From: Ramlibacter monticola
GTDB taxonomy: Bacteria > Pseudomonadota > Gammaproteobacteria > Burkholderiales > Burkholderiaceae_C
NCBI RefSeq assembly: GCF_016722785.1
Contig: NZ_JAEQNE010000001.1
Span: 1,550,001-1,614,000, forward strand
Length of the DNA: 64,000 nucleotides
Direction of reading: 5' to 3'
A program made the translations under genes and the position numbers. Below the pieces are notes generated by a model. The model did not search any database, had not been told where the DNA came from, and worked only from the letters and a program-made list of their open reading frames with translations. Each line of letters opens with the position of its first letter. Position 1 is the stretch's first letter. Shown here piece after piece: positions 8,420 through 17,852 of this stretch.

Positions 8420-9522
8420 TGGACCCGGTGCTGCGCGGCGCCTGGTTCGACGGGCGCAGCAGCCGCGCCCGCGAGGTCGGCGTGCGGCTCGCGCCGGGCC
8501 CCCGCGGTCCCACGCTGGCCCTAGAGGCGCTCGATGGCGGCAGCGTGCCGCCGCCGCTGCGGCACGACCAGGTCGGCTGGCCCGAGGCCTGGAGCAGCCG
8601 CCGGGCGCCGCGCAAGGTGGTGGTGGACCTCGGGGACCACGGCAGCCTGGAGATCGCGGACGCGGCCGGCTGGCAGGCGGCCGTGCAGGCGGCAGGCCAC
8701 CGGGCTCCGCTGGCGCAGCGCATGCAGACGCGCTGGAGCGCCTTCCTGCTGGTGCTCGCCGTGGTGGCCGGCGTCCTGCTCGCCTTCTATCGCTGGGGCA
8801 CGCCCTGGGCCGCGACGCAGCTCACGCGGCAGGTGCCGCTGGAATGGGAGCTCGGGCTGTCGCAGCGTGTCCTGGCCGACATGGACACGAGCTGGCTCAA
8901 GCCCAGCAAGCTGCCGCCGCAGCGCCAGGCCGAACTGCGCGCGCGCTTCGAGGCGCTGGCGGCGCAGGTCGCGCCGCCGCTGCGCCGCTATGCCGGCTAC
9001 CAGCCGCGACTGGTGCTGCAGTTCCGCTCCGGCATGCCGCCCAATGCCTTCGCCCTGCCGGGCGGCACCATCGTGATGACCGACGCGATGGTGCAGCAGG
9101 CCGCGGACCAGAAGCTGTCCGACGACGCGCTCGTCGGGGTACTCGCCCACGAGATCGGCCACGTGATGCACCGGCACACGACGCGCATGATCGTGGAACA
9201 GGGCGTGCTGAACATCGGCCTGGGGCTGGCGCTGGGCGATGTCTCGGCGCTGGTGTCCACGGGCGCTTCGCTGCTCACGGGGCTGGCCTACCGGCGCGGA
9301 CACGAGGCGGAAGCGGACTGCTTCGCGGCGGGCCTGATGCGGCATGCCGGCCTGCCGTCCGCGCCGATGGCGGACCTGCTGCTCGGGATCGACGCGGGAG
9401 CGGGGGGCGAGAAGGCGGCGCGCAGGGAAGGCCCCTCGTGGATGAACCTCCTGAGCAGCCATCCCGACACGGCGCTGCGCGCGCGGGAACTCAAGGAAGG
9501 ACACGCGCAGGCGTGCCGATAG
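8419..9522 (+). CDS. M48 family membrane-anchored zinc metallopeptidase
   Basis: A 367-residue protein with no signal peptide, a cytoplasmic N-terminal domain of about 105 residues, one transmembrane helix (about 108-124, FLLVLAVVAGVLLAFY) and a C-terminal M48 peptidase domain. Zinc ligands are visible in HEIGH (244-248) and the downstream Glu in HEAEAD (295-300). The topology puts the protease in the periplasm. It overlaps by one base with the upstream YjgN-family gene, a pairing that suggests the two proteins work together, perhaps in membrane-protein quality control. That role is inference. Confidence 0.85.
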   Translation: MDPVLRGAWFDGRSSRAREVGVRLAPGPRGPTLALEALDGGSVPPPLRHDQVGWPEAWSSRRAPRKVVVDLGDHGSLEIADAAGWQAAVQAAGHRAPLAQRMQTRWSAFLLVLAVVAGVLLAFYRWGTPWAATQLTRQVPLEWELGLSQRVLADMDTSWLKPSKLPPQRQAELRARFEALAAQVAPPLRRYAGYQPRLVLQFRSGMPPNAFALPGGTIVMTDAMVQQAADQKLSDDALVGVLAHEIGHVMHRHTTRMIVEQGVLNIGLGLALGDVSALVSTGASLLTGLAYRRGHEAEADCFAAGLMRHAGLPSAPMADLLLGIDAGAGGEKAARREGPSWMNLLSSHPDTALRARELKEGHAQACR

Positions 9523-9526
9523 AAAA

Positions 9527-9867
9527 GTGTGAAGCCCGCCGATACGCCGGATCTTGTGCGCCTGGTCGCCCAGGCGTGACCGCCATTCATCTGGGCCGGG
9601 GGTCACCCCGCCGGCTCGGTGCTACCTACCCGCCAGCTCCGCGGGACCACGTCGCCGCTGGCCTATTTGGTATTGCTGCGCGTAGAGATTGCCCGTTTCA
9701 CCCCTCCATCCCCGGCTTGCGCCGAAGACAAAGGACTCGTCTCTGTTGCTCTGATCCTCACCTCGCGGTGGGCAGGTGTTACCTGCTACGCTGCCCTGTG
9801 CAGTCCGGACGTTCCTCCAGTGCGGCCTTTCGGCGATTGCACCAGCGGCGGCCTGGCGGGCTTCACG
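9527..9867 (-). ncRNA. rnpB: RNase P RNA (class A)
   Basis: The minus strand carries the conserved landmarks of bacterial RNase P RNA in order. There is a 12-bp terminal P1 helix (9855-9866 pairing with 9529-9540), then GGAGGAACGTCCGGACTGC (the GGAGGAAAGUCCGG-type P4 strand), ACAGAGA-type CAACAGAGAC, CCAAATAGGCC, GGTAGGTAGCACCGAG, and near the 3' end CCCAGATGAATGGCG. The catalytic RNA processes the 5' ends of tRNA precursors. The 3' end runs into TTTTCT at 9525-9530 and abuts the stop of the M48 gene. Ends are estimated from the P1 helix and could be off by a few bases. Confidence 0.95.
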
Positions 9868-9890
9868 CCGACGATTATCCCGCAACGCGG

Positions 9891-9999
9891 CACACCCTCG
9901 TTCCCGCTGGGGCGGGAATCCAGGGCTTTGAAAAGAAAAGAGCCCGCGTGCGCGGGCCCTTCACTGGTTTCCCCGCCTCGCGGGGATGACGGCAGGAAC
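9891..9999. repeat. Paired REP-like palindromes flanking the htpX terminator
   Basis: TTCCCGCTGGGGCGGGAATC at 9901-9920 has the layout TTCCC-N8-GGGAA, like the dRS3 core described in Neisseria (ATTCCC-N8-GGGAAT). CCCCGCCTCGCGGGGATGAC at about 9972-9991 is a second, related palindrome in opposite orientation. They bracket the terminator hairpin of htpX. Such intergenic palindromes are frequent in Burkholderiales; assignment to a named family is not possible from one window. Confidence 0.5.
9932..9960 (-). terminator. Rho-independent terminator of htpX
   Basis: On the minus strand AGGGCCCGCGCACGCGGGCT forms a GC-rich hairpin and is followed by TTTTCTTTT. It sits about 48 bp after the htpX stop codon and before rnpB, so it ends the htpX transcript. 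Confidence 0.85.
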
Positions 10000-10007
10000 G
10001 GGCGCGC

Positions 10008-10877
10008 TTACGCGCTCTGCTGCAGCGCCGCGATCCGCTCCTCGATCGGCGGGTGCGTCGAGAACAGCTTGCCCACGCCCGACGTGATGCCGAAGGCCTG
10101 GATGCTCTTGGGCAGTTCGCCCGGCACCATGCCGCCCAGGCGCGCCAGCGCATTGATCATGGGCTGGCGACGGCCCATCAGCTGGGCGGAGCCGCGGTCG
10201 GCGCGGAACTCGCGCTGCCGCGAGAACCAGGCCACGATGATGGCCGCCAGGAAACCCAGCACGATGTCCAGCACGATGGTCGTGATCATGTAGCCGATGC
10301 CGGGCCCGCGACGCTCCTCGCCGCGGCTCAGCCAGCTGTCCACCAGGTAGCCGATCACGCGCGAGGCGAACACCACGAAGGTGTTCATCACGCCCTGGAT
10401 CAGCGTCATGGTGACCATGTCGCCGTTGGCGATGTGCGCCACCTCGTGGCCGATCACGGCCTCGACCTCCTCGCGGGTCATGCCTTGCAGCAGGCCGGTG
10501 GAGACGGCGACCAGCGCGCTGTTCTTGAAGGCGCCGGTGGCGAAGGCGTTCGGGTCGCCGTGGAACACGCCGACTTCGGGCATGCCGATCTGCGCCTGGT
10601 CGGCGAAGCGGCGCACCGTGTCGACGATCCAGCGCTCGTCGGGGCCTTCGCTGCCGTCGATCACCTGGACGCCGGAGCTCCACTTGGCGATCGGCTTGGA
10701 CAGCAGCAGGGAGATGATCGCGCCGCCGAAACCCATGATGAGGGCATAGCCCAGGAGGGCGCCGAGGTTGAGCCCGTTCGCGGTGAGATAGCGGTTGACG
10801 CCCAGCAGGCTGGCGACGACGCCCAGCACCACCACCACCGCCAGGTTGGTCAGGACGAACAGGAGGATGCGTTTCAT
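10008..10877 (-). CDS. htpX: Heat-shock membrane protease HtpX (M48B)
   Basis: A 289-residue inner-membrane zinc protease, close to the 293 residues of E. coli HtpX. It has two N-terminal transmembrane helices (about 4-24 and 33-53), the zinc motif [11 protein letters not shown] near residue 147, two further membrane segments around 160-215, and the third ligand region [13 protein letters not shown]. HtpX degrades misfolded membrane proteins together with FtsH. ATG at 10875-10877 matches the E. coli start (MKRILLF). It is monocistronic with its own terminator. Confidence 0.96.
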   Translation of the reverse strand: MKRILLFVLTNLAVVVVLGVVASLLGVNRYLTANGLNLGALLGYALIMGFGGAIISLLLSKPIAKWSSGVQVIDGSEGPDERWIVDTVRRFADQAQIGMPEVGVFHGDPNAFATGAFKNSALVAVSTGLLQGMTREEVEAVIGHEVAHIANGDMVTMTLIQGVMNTFVVFASRVIGYLVDSWLSRGEERRGPGIGYMITTIVLDIVLGFLAAIIVAWFSRQREFRADRGSAQLMGRRQPMINALARLGGMVPGELPKSIQAFGITSGVGKLFSTHPPIEERIAALQQSA

Positions 10878-10948
10878 TGTCTGGAAAACTCCGAAGGGTG
10901 GAACACGTTCACCCCACGCGCCTCCAGATGAGGCTGGAGGAACCGGAA

Positions 10949-11719
10949 TCAAGAGCGCGCAGGGCCCGCGGACGTTGTTGTTGTGGTGCGTTCTGGCGTC
11001 TTGCGTGGACGGAATACGAGGGAGTCATCATAAAAGGAAAAGTTCTCGTTCTCCGCCCACCAGCCCGGCACGCCCAGCACCGGCAGCGGCGTGAACGGCT
11101 TGGCCGCGAGAACTTCCGACCTGCATTGAGCGGCCAGCCAGGCGTCCCCGCCTGCTCCCGGTTCCGTAGCGGCGGGCGCGCACCACACGTGCGCGGTGAG
11201 GCCTTTTCTCGGACGGGCGAGCTGCTCCAGCAGCGCATGGCCGAAGAGCGCGAGCCGCGCCTCGCGCCACAGCGGCCGCAGCTCGACGAACAGCCGCCGC
11301 CACTCGCGCGCGCGCAGCGCCTCCCACAAGGGCGGCGGCGCCTGCAGCAGCGCGCCGTTCTCGTCGAACACCGTGATCGCGTCGCGCACCGGCCCGCGCC
11401 GCCCGGCGACGCCGTCGCGCGCGATCTCGGCGGCCTGCAGCCGGTTCAGCGCGGACTTGGCCTGCGGGAAGGCGTGCCAGACGAGACCGTTGAAGAAATC
11501 GTGCAGCCCGGGCCGGACCGGGCACTCGCGCGCCTCGAAGATGAACTGCTCGTAGGCACGCCCGGCAGGCAGCGCCTCCTGCGGCACGAAGCGCACGGGC
11601 GCGGTGCCGGCGGCCTGCAGCGCCTCCTGCAGCGGAACGCCGCCCGCGACCGCCCGCGCCACGGCCTGCCCCGGTTCGCGCCAGGGCGCGAACCACGGCC
11701 GCGCCCAGTCGATCTCCAT
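10949..11719 (-). CDS. DUF3025 family protein
   Basis: A 256-residue cytoplasmic protein of the DUF3025 family, recognised by [20 protein letters not shown] (about residues 80-99) followed by [11 protein letters not shown] (about 118-128) and [13 protein letters not shown] near the C terminus. Function unknown. The start ATG at 11719 overlaps the stop of the NYN-domain gene (TGATG), so translation is coupled; a GTG one codon earlier is possible. The Thr-rich tail TTTTTSAG is not part of the family core. Confidence 0.78.
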   Translation of the reverse strand: MEIDWARPWFAPWREPGQAVARAVAGGVPLQEALQAAGTAPVRFVPQEALPAGRAYEQFIFEARECPVRPGLHDFFNGLVWHAFPQAKSALNRLQAAEIARDGVAGRRGPVRDAITVFDENGALLQAPPPLWEALRAREWRRLFVELRPLWREARLALFGHALLEQLARPRKGLTAHVWCAPAATEPGAGGDAWLAAQCRSEVLAAKPFTPLPVLGVPGWWAENENFSFYDDSLVFRPRKTPERTTTTTSAGPARS

Positions 11720-12429
11720 CACTTCAGCCGCAGGTAGTTGGGCGAGACTTCCAGGTAGGGCGCGTGCTTCTTGAGGAAGTTCGGGCCGCTGGCGCTGCGG
11801 GACATCAGCTTGGCATCGCGAAGCTGCCGCACCACCTCGTTCATCGGGATCTCGCGGCCCTCGCGAAAGCCCTCGATGCTTTCCAGCACGTCGCGCACCG
11901 GATCCGGCGGCGCCGCGGGCTTCTTCTTCGCCGCGGCCTTGCGGGGCGTCCGGGCGGCCCGCACGGGAGCGGCGGGTGCGGATTCGGAAGCCGAGCCCTC
12001 GACGGGCACCAGCTGGTCGTAGCAGCGGGCCAGTTCGACGTCGGCCGACTTGCCGGTCTGCGCGAAGCAGACGACCCGGATGCCGGCCTCGCGCAGCCGC
12101 ACCGCGAGCGGCGCGAAATCGGCGTCGCTGGAGGCGATCGCCACCACGGGCGGCAGCCGCGCTTCATGCAGCAGGTCCATCGCATCGACCACCAGCAGCG
12201 CGTCGGTGGTGCCCTTGCCGTTGTTCACGAGCGAGCGCACGCCGTGGCGCAGCAGGCAGTCCTTCATGCCGGCGAGCTTCTCGTGGCCGCCGTAGGCGCG
12301 GCGCAGCGTCACGTGCCAGCCCTGGTGCGCCATGTGCGTGAAGGCCTGGTCGAGGGCCGCGGCCGACAGGTTGTCGGCGTCGATCAGGATCGCGGCGGCG
12401 TCGCCGGCGCGCGGCTCGCGGCTCGTCAT
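11719..12429 (-). CDS. NYN ribonuclease-like domain protein with C-terminal LOTUS (OST-HTH) domain
   Basis: A 236-residue LabA/DUF88-type protein. The N-terminal PIN-like NYN domain (residues about 10-145) has the acidic motifs [21 protein letters not shown] and IASSDADF expected to bind metal. A Lys/Pro/Ala-rich linker (about 150-175) leads to a LOTUS-like winged helix ending in [14 protein letters not shown]. Family members are putative RNA-binding ribonucleases. ATG at 12429 overlaps the pyrC stop (ATGA), and the 3' end overlaps DUF3025, so pyrC-NYN-DUF3025 form one translationally coupled unit. Confidence 0.85.
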   Translation of the reverse strand: MTSREPRAGDAAAILIDADNLSAAALDQAFTHMAHQGWHVTLRRAYGGHEKLAGMKDCLLRHGVRSLVNNGKGTTDALLVVDAMDLLHEARLPPVVAIASSDADFAPLAVRLREAGIRVVCFAQTGKSADVELARCYDQLVPVEGSASESAPAAPVRAARTPRKAAAKKKPAAPPDPVRDVLESIEGFREGREIPMNEVVRQLRDAKLMSRSASGPNFLKKHAPYLEVSPNYLRLK

Positions 12430-13463
12430 TCGACGAAGGTCCGCCACGACAGCATCTCCCCGGCGCGCAGCGGCTTGACCTGGGCCTCGCCGAAGGGCAG
12501 CGACTCGGGCACCTGCCAGGGCTGCTTCTTGAGCGTCAGCCGGCCCGTGTTGCGCGGCAGGCCGTAGAAGTCGGCGCCGTGGAAGCTGGCGAAGCCTTCG
12601 AGCTTGTCCAGCGCCTCGGCGGCCTCGAAGGCCTCCGCATACAGTTCCATCGCGGAGAAGGCCGTGTAGCAGCCGGCGCAGCCGCTGGCGTGCTCCTTCA
12701 GCACGGCGGCATGCGGGGCGCTGTCGGTGCCCAGGAAGAACTTCGGGTTGCCGCTGGTGGCGGCCTGCACCAGGGCCCGGCGGTGCTCCTCGCGCTTGAG
12801 GACCGGCAGGCAGTAGTAATGCGGCCGGATGCCGCCCATGAACAGCGCGTTGCGGTTGTACAGCAGGTGGTGCGCCGTGATCGTGCCGGCGAGGTACGCG
12901 TCGGACTCGGTCACGTACTGCACCGCCTCGCGCGTGGTCATGTGCTCCAGCACGATCTTCAGCTCGGGGAAGTCGCGGCGCAGCGGGACCAGGTGCCTGT
13001 CGATGAACACCGCCTCGCGGTCGAACACGTCCACCGACGGATCGGTGGCCTCGCCGTGCACCAGCAGCAGGATGCCTTCGCGCTGCATCATGTCCAGCGT
13101 GTGGAAGGTCTTGCGGATGTCGGTCACGCCGAAGTCGCTGTTGGTGGTGGCGCCCGCCGGGTAGAGCTTCACCGCCACGACGCCGGCGGCCCTGGCGCGC
13201 GGGATCTCGCTGGGCGGCAGGTTGTCGGTGAGGTACAGCGACATCAGCGGCTGGAAGCCGAAGGCCTTGGGCACGGCGGCCAGGATGCGCTCGCGGTAGG
13301 CGGTGGCCATCGCCGCCGTGATGATCGGCGGCTTGAGGTTGGGCATGATCAGCGCCCGGCCGAACTGCGCGGCGGAGTGCCGCACGACCGAGGCCATGGC
13401 CGCGCCGTCCCGCACGTGCAGGTGCCAGTCGTCGGGGCGGGTGATGGTGAGGGTCTGGGACAT
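12426..13463 (-). CDS. pyrC: Dihydroorotase
   Basis: A 345-residue class II dihydroorotase (E. coli PyrC is 348), which cyclises carbamoyl-aspartate to dihydroorotate in pyrimidine synthesis. Visible binuclear zinc ligands: DWHLH (His14, His16), the carbamylated-Lys motif [23 protein letters not shown] and the catalytic Asp in [11 protein letters not shown] at 13463 gives [16 protein letters not shown]. Downstream it overlaps the NYN gene by four bases. It is separated from the glt operon upstream by 89 bp containing a hairpin. Confidence 0.96.
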   Translation of the reverse strand: MSQTLTITRPDDWHLHVRDGAAMASVVRHSAAQFGRALIMPNLKPPIITAAMATAYRERILAAVPKAFGFQPLMSLYLTDNLPPSEIPRARAAGVVAVKLYPAGATTNSDFGVTDIRKTFHTLDMMQREGILLLVHGEATDPSVDVFDREAVFIDRHLVPLRRDFPELKIVLEHMTTREAVQYVTESDAYLAGTITAHHLLYNRNALFMGGIRPHYYCLPVLKREEHRRALVQAATSGNPKFFLGTDSAPHAAVLKEHASGCAGCYTAFSAMELYAEAFEAAEALDKLEGFASFHGADFYGLPRNTGRLTLKKQPWQVPESLPFGEAQVKPLRAGEMLSWRTFVE

Positions 13464-13523
13464 GGGGGGATTCTCCCACCGACGGAAGGGGAACTGCCTC
13501 TGCGCTGGCGCGCTCCGCTCCGG

Positions 13524-13543
13524 CCCTCCCCCGAAGGGGAGGG
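13524..13543. terminator. Perfect 8-bp hairpin between gltL and pyrC
   Basis: CCCTCCCC at 13524-13531 and GGGGAGGG at 13536-13543 pair perfectly around a 4-base loop. It lies just after the gltL stop on the minus strand. There is no T-run, so it may be an attenuator, an mRNA-stabilising stem or a short dispersed palindrome rather than a classical terminator. Confidence 0.45.
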
Positions 13544-13552
13544 AGGAGGACT

Positions 13553-14308
13553 TCAGTGCGCCAGGATCTTGTTCAGGAAATCTTTCGTGCGCGCCTGGCG
13601 GGCGTCGAGGTTGCCGAAGAATTCGTCCTTGCTGCAGTCCTCCAGCAGCCGGCCGCCCACGTCCATGAAGATCACGCGGTTGGCGACCTTCTTGGCGAAG
13701 CCCATCTCGTGGGTGACGACCATCATGGTCATGCCCTCCTTCGCCAGGTTCACCATCACGTCCAGCACCTCGCCCACCATCTCGGGGTCGAGCGCCGAGG
13801 TCGGCTCGTCGAACAGCATCACGACGGGGTCCATCGACAGCGCGCGGGCGATGGCCACCCGCTGCTGCTGGCCGCCGGAGAGCTGGCCCGGGAACTTGTC
13901 CTTGTGCGCCATGAGGCCCACGCGGTCCAGCATCTTGAGGCCGCGCGCCTTCGCCTCGTCCTGCGAGCGGCCCAGCACCTTCACCTGCGCGATGGTGAGG
14001 TTCTCGGTCACCGACAGGTGCGGGAACAGCTCGAAGTGCTGGAACACCATGCCGACGCGGCTGCGCAGCTTGGGCAGGTCCGTCTTCGGGTCGTTGACCT
14101 GCACGCCGTTGACGAAGATGTCGCCCTTCTGGAACGGCTCCAGCGCGTTGACCGTCTTGATCAGGGTGGACTTGCCCGAGCCCGAGGGCCCGCACACCAC
14201 CACCACGTCGCTCTTGTCGATGCGCACGCTGCATTCGTTGAGCACTTGCACCGGTCCATACCATTTGGACACCTTGCGGATGTCGATCATCGCCTGGGAT
14301 TCGCTCAT
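13553..14308 (-). CDS. gltL: Glutamate/aspartate ABC transporter ATP-binding protein
   Basis: A 251-residue ABC ATPase of the polar amino acid (GlnQ/GltL) class: Walker [10 protein letters not shown] near residue 40, Q-loop in [14 protein letters not shown], signature LSGGQQQR, Walker [14 protein letters not shown] and the switch His in [12 protein letters not shown]. It powers the membrane permeases GltJ and GltK. It is the last gene of the gltIJKL operon, 15 bp after gltK. Confidence 0.92.
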   Translation of the reverse strand: MSESQAMIDIRKVSKWYGPVQVLNECSVRIDKSDVVVVCGPSGSGKSTLIKTVNALEPFQKGDIFVNGVQVNDPKTDLPKLRSRVGMVFQHFELFPHLSVTENLTIAQVKVLGRSQDEAKARGLKMLDRVGLMAHKDKFPGQLSGGQQQRVAIARALSMDPVVMLFDEPTSALDPEMVGEVLDVMVNLAKEGMTMMVVTHEMGFAKKVANRVIFMDVGGRLLEDCSKDEFFGNLDARQARTKDFLNKILAH

Positions 14309-14323
14309 GGCGGGCTCTTTCTC

Positions 14324-14986
14324 TTATCGAATGATCGCGACCTTCTGCTGGACGCGCTTGACGATCCAGGACAGGCTGAAGCAGATGATGAAGTAGATGA
14401 TGGCCGCGAGGATGTAGGACTCGCGCGGACGGCTCAGGTTGTTGCCCGCCACGGTGAAGCCGTGCAGCATGTCGTGGGCGGTGATGATGTAGACCAGCGA
14501 GGTGTCCTGGAACAGGATGATGGTCTGCGTCAGGAACACCGGGATCATGTTGCGGAAGGCCTGCGGCAGGATCACCAGCCGCATGTTCTGCCCGTAGCTC
14601 ATGCCCAGCGCCTGGCCGGCGAAGACCTGCCCGCGCGAGATCGACTGGATGCCCGCGCGCACGATCTCGCTGAAGTACGCCGCCTCGAAGGCGATGAAGG
14701 TGATCAGCGCCGAGAGTTCGGCGCCGATGGGCCGGCCGATGACCAGCGGCACCATCAGGAAGAACCACAGCAGCACCATCAGCAGCGGGATGGAGCGCAT
14801 GCCGTTGACGTAGGTGGCCGCGACCAGCTCCAGCGCCTTGATGCCGGACAGGCGCATCAGCGCCAGCGCGGTGCCGAAGACGATGCCGCCCGCCGTGGCC
14901 ACGGCGGTCAGAATCACGCTGAAGTACAGCCCCTGGAGGATGTAGGCCTTGAAGACCTCGGGGGTGAAGACCGTGAAGTCGAGCAT
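14324..14986 (-). CDS. gltK: Glutamate/aspartate ABC transporter permease GltK
   Basis: A 220-residue inner-membrane permease with about five transmembrane helices. The EAA-loop sequence [20 protein letters not shown] (about residues 104-123) docks onto the ATPase. It closely resembles the HisMQ-type permeases for acidic amino acids. ATG at 14986 lies two bases from the gltJ stop, so the two are coupled. An upstream in-frame start at 15013 would overlap gltJ. Confidence 0.9.
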   Translation of the reverse strand: MLDFTVFTPEVFKAYILQGLYFSVILTAVATAGGIVFGTALALMRLSGIKALELVAATYVNGMRSIPLLMVLLWFFLMVPLVIGRPIGAELSALITFIAFEAAYFSEIVRAGIQSISRGQVFAGQALGMSYGQNMRLVILPQAFRNMIPVFLTQTIILFQDTSLVYIITAHDMLHGFTVAGNNLSRPRESYILAAIIYFIICFSLSWIVKRVQQKVAIIR

Positions 14987-14987
14987 G

Positions 14988-15749
14988 TCAATGCCCCCCG
15001 CCGGTGCTGGCAACGAAGCCCGGCACCCGCACGCGCCGCTCGATGAAGGCCATCACGCGGTTGATGGCGAAGGCGGAGATGACGTACAGGCCCGTCACCG
15101 CCAGGTAGATCTCGACGCCGCGCGAGGTCTCCTCGCCCGCCTGCTGGGCAAAGAAGGTCAGCTCCGTGATGGAGACGGCGAAAGCCACCGAGGAATTCTT
15201 GAAGATGTTCATCGCCTCGCTGGTGAGCGGGGGCACGATGATGCGGAAGGCCATGGGCAGCAGCACGTAGCGGTAGTACTGCGGCGTCGTGAAGCCCAGG
15301 GCCATGCCCGCGTAGCGCTGGCCGCGCGGCAGCGCCTGGACGCCCGCCCGCACCTGTTCGGCGATGCGCGCGGAGGTGAAGAGGCCGAGCCCCATCACGA
15401 CCAGCAGCAGCTTGGGCGTGTCGGCGAACACGGGGAAGACCACCGGCACCACGTGGTACCAGAGGAAGATCTGCACCAGCAGCGGGATGTTGCGGAAGAA
15501 CTCGACCCACACGTTGCCGATGCGCACCAGCACGGGGCTGTCCGGCAGCGTGCGCAGCGTGCCGACCACGGAGCCCACCACCAGCGCCACCACCAGCGAG
15601 ATCGCCGCCACCAGCACGGTCTGTCCCCAGGCGGAGATCAACCAGTCCAGGTAGGTCTGCGTGCCGCTCGCGCCGCCGCTGCCGAAGCAGCCGGCCACGA
15701 CCGTCCTTTCGATCGTGTCCTGGCAAAAGACCTGCCAGTCCAGGGCCAT
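14988..15749 (-). CDS. gltJ: Glutamate/aspartate ABC transporter permease GltJ
   Basis: A 253-residue inner-membrane permease. It has the N-terminal extension typical of GltJ (DWQVFCQDT...) before the first membrane helix at about 42-65, and the EAA motif EQVRAGVQALPRGQRYAGMA near residues 130-149. It pairs with GltK to form the channel for glutamate/aspartate. It lies 71 bp after gltI in the operon. Confidence 0.9.
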   Translation of the reverse strand: MALDWQVFCQDTIERTVVAGCFGSGGASGTQTYLDWLISAWGQTVLVAAISLVVALVVGSVVGTLRTLPDSPVLVRIGNVWVEFFRNIPLLVQIFLWYHVVPVVFPVFADTPKLLLVVMGLGLFTSARIAEQVRAGVQALPRGQRYAGMALGFTTPQYYRYVLLPMAFRIIVPPLTSEAMNIFKNSSVAFAVSITELTFFAQQAGEETSRGVEIYLAVTGLYVISAFAINRVMAFIERRVRVPGFVASTGGGH

Positions 15750-15820
15750 CGTTTCTCCTCGCTCGTTGTGACTGCGCCGGCCGCGCCACGGGGGCGCAGG
15801 CCGGCGCGGGGACGCTCAGC

Positions 15821-16708
15821 TTACTTGTTGAATTCTTCGGCCGGGGCGTCCGAGGGCTTGGCCACCAGTTCGGACAGGATCTTGCCCATGGGCAGGTTCA
15901 CTGCCACGTTCTTCGGCGGGATCGGATCCAGGAACCACTTCTTGTACAGCAGCTTGATCTCGCCGTCCTTCATGGCCTTGCGGATGTAGTCGTCCACCGC
16001 CGCCTTGAACTTCGGGTCGTCCTTGCGGATCATGATCGCGATCGGCTCGACGTTCAGGGTCTCGCCCACGATCTTGAAGTCCTTCGGATTCTTGGAACCG
16101 GCGATCAGGCCCGCCAGGATGTTGTCGTCCATCACGAAGGCGTCGGCGCGGCCGGATTCGAGCAGCAGGAAGCTGTCGGCGTGGTCCTTGCCGTACACCT
16201 CGTTGAACTGGATGTTCTGCGCGCGCTTGTTCTTGCGCAGCAGCGCGACGGAAGTCGTGCCGGTGGTGGTGGCCACGGTCTTGCCGTTCAGGTCGGCCAC
16301 CGATGCGATCTTGGCGCCGGACTTCACCGCCGTGCGCACTTCGGTCACGTAGGTCGTGAGCGCGAAGGCGACGTCCTTCTGGCGCGCGGCGTTGTTGGTG
16401 GTGGAGCCGCACTCGATGTCCACGGTGCCGTTCTGCACCAGCGGGATGCGGTTGGCGGAAGTCACGGCCACGTATTCCACGGGAATGCCGGGCAGCACCG
16501 CCTTCAGGATGCGCTGGCACAGTTCGACGTGGTAGCCGGTGTACTGGTTGTTGCCCAGGGTGTAGGCCAGGGGCGCCGACGATTCACGGGTACCCATCAC
16601 CACCTTGCCCGTCGCCTTGGCCTTGGCCAGGGTGTCGTTCAACTGCGCGAAGGCGCTGCTGGCTGCGAGGGCCGAGAGCGCGAAGGCCAGCAGGTACTTT
16701 TTCTTCAT
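15821..16708 (-). CDS. gltI: Glutamate/aspartate ABC transporter periplasmic binding protein
   Basis: A 295-residue periplasmic amino-acid-binding protein. Signal peptide MKKKYLLAFALSALAASSAF to about residue 21, then the SBP_bac_3 fold with VVMGTRESSAPLAY, RIPLVQNGTVDIECGSTTN and TTGTTSVALL, all typical of the GltI/BztA group that binds acidic amino acids. It is the first gene of gltIJKL. A LysR gene lies immediately upstream in the same direction and is the obvious candidate regulator. Confidence 0.92.
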   Translation of the reverse strand: MKKKYLLAFALSALAASSAFAQLNDTLAKAKATGKVVMGTRESSAPLAYTLGNNQYTGYHVELCQRILKAVLPGIPVEYVAVTSANRIPLVQNGTVDIECGSTTNNAARQKDVAFALTTYVTEVRTAVKSGAKIASVADLNGKTVATTTGTTSVALLRKNKRAQNIQFNEVYGKDHADSFLLLESGRADAFVMDDNILAGLIAGSKNPKDFKIVGETLNVEPIAIMIRKDDPKFKAAVDDYIRKAMKDGEIKLLYKKWFLDPIPPKNVAVNLPMGKILSELVAKPSDAPAEEFNK

Positions 16709-16856
16709 TCAAATCTCCTAGTGTTGCAACTGGAACCCAACCCGAAATTCTAGGGCGGCGCGGCAAGGCGCCGGCCCGAGCCGGAGGCGTCGTCAGCTTA
16801 GGCCCGGGAAAGCAGTCCCGTAAGCAGGGTTTATGCCCGGTGGCATGCCTGCGGCA
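16709..16856 (-). promoter_or_regulatory. Putative gltI promoter region
   Basis: The 148 bp between the LysR stop and gltI contain TAGAAT at 16752-16747 (minus strand), a five-of-six match to a sigma-70 -10 box, about 39 bases before the start codon. No convincing -35 box is visible at normal spacing, which would fit an activated promoter. AGGAGA precedes the ATG. Confidence 0.35.
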
Positions 16857-17804
16857 TCAGTCCTTCAGGAGCGAGGCCGCGCCGCCTTCGTTCACCAGGA
16901 AGTTCCAAAGCGACTGCGCCGTCCCCTTGGGGACGTGCTTGCCCGTGGGACGTTCGCGGTAGGCCCGCACGTCCATGGTGATCTCCAGCCCGCCCAGGTC
17001 CGGCGGCACGGGGCTCACCAGCTTGTGCGCGCGCAGCTCCTTCTTGACGGCGCTATAGGGCAGGAAGGCGATGCCGTGGCCCTCGAGGGCCATCACCTTG
17101 AGGCCTTCGGCCATGTCGGTCTCGTAGACGCGATCGAGGTGGATCGCGGTGCCGGCCCCCTTCAGGAGGTGGTCCGTGACCTGCCCCAGGTACGCGCCGG
17201 GCGCGTAGCCCAGGTAGGGTAGCGGCTGCGCGGGGCGGCCTGGCAGGCGGAACTGGGCCTCGCCGGCGCCGTTCGGCCTGCAGTAGGGCGCGAGCGTTTC
17301 CTGACCCAGGGTGACGACCTCGTAGCGGTCGGCGTCGAGCTGCAGCGGCTGCGCGGCGTGGTGGTAGGCGATCAGCAGGTCGCAGCTGCCCTCCATCAGG
17401 CGCATCACCGCGTCATGCACGTTCAGCGCGATGAGGCGGCTCTTGATGGGCCCGAACTTCTCGCGCAGGCTGGACATCCAGGCGGGGAAGAAGGTGAAGG
17501 CCAGGGTGTGCGGCACGGCGAACTCGATCACGTCCTGGCCGGCCGAGGCGTGGCCGCGCAGCATCGCGCGCGTGCTTTGGAGGGCCTGCAGCATCTCCAG
17601 CGACTGCGCGTAGAGCGTCTCGCCGGCGGGCGTGAGCCGCGTCGGATAGGAGCTGCGGTCGACGAGGTCGGTCCCGGCCCAGGCCTCCAGCGCCTGGATG
17701 CGGCGCGAGAAGGCGGGCTGCGTCACGTGCCGCAGCTGCGCCGAGCGGCTGAAGCTGCGGGTTTCGGCAAGGCTGACGAAGTCTTCCAGCCATTTGGTTT
17801 CCAT
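16857..17804 (-). CDS. LysR family transcriptional regulator, HypT-like
   Basis: A 315-residue LysR-type regulator. The N-terminal winged helix-turn-helix reads WLEDFVSLAETRSFSRSAQL followed by VTQPAFSRRIQALE, and a periplasmic-binding-protein-like effector domain follows from about residue 90. The N terminus (METKWLEDF) resembles the HypT/YjiE branch, oxidant-responsive regulators in E. coli, but the effector here is unknown. It lies directly upstream of gltIJKL in the same orientation, so control of glutamate/aspartate uptake is a reasonable inference. Confidence 0.82.
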   Translation of the reverse strand: METKWLEDFVSLAETRSFSRSAQLRHVTQPAFSRRIQALEAWAGTDLVDRSSYPTRLTPAGETLYAQSLEMLQALQSTRAMLRGHASAGQDVIEFAVPHTLAFTFFPAWMSSLREKFGPIKSRLIALNVHDAVMRLMEGSCDLLIAYHHAAQPLQLDADRYEVVTLGQETLAPYCRPNGAGEAQFRLPGRPAQPLPYLGYAPGAYLGQVTDHLLKGAGTAIHLDRVYETDMAEGLKVMALEGHGIAFLPYSAVKKELRAHKLVSPVPPDLGGLEITMDVRAYRERPTGKHVPKGTAQSLWNFLVNEGGAASLLKD

Positions 17805-17852
17805 GGCGGATTATTGCCATGGCCGGCCGGCGGCGCAGCGGCCCGGGTCGAA

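Noticed and set aside
9619..10293. Protein-coding frame across the gap between the M48 gene and htpX
   Set aside because: The region is explained by the RNase P RNA on the minus strand and the htpX terminator; the frame overlaps both.
13464..13552. Promoter for pyrC
   Set aside because: No -35/-10 pair could be supported; only a hairpin is clear.
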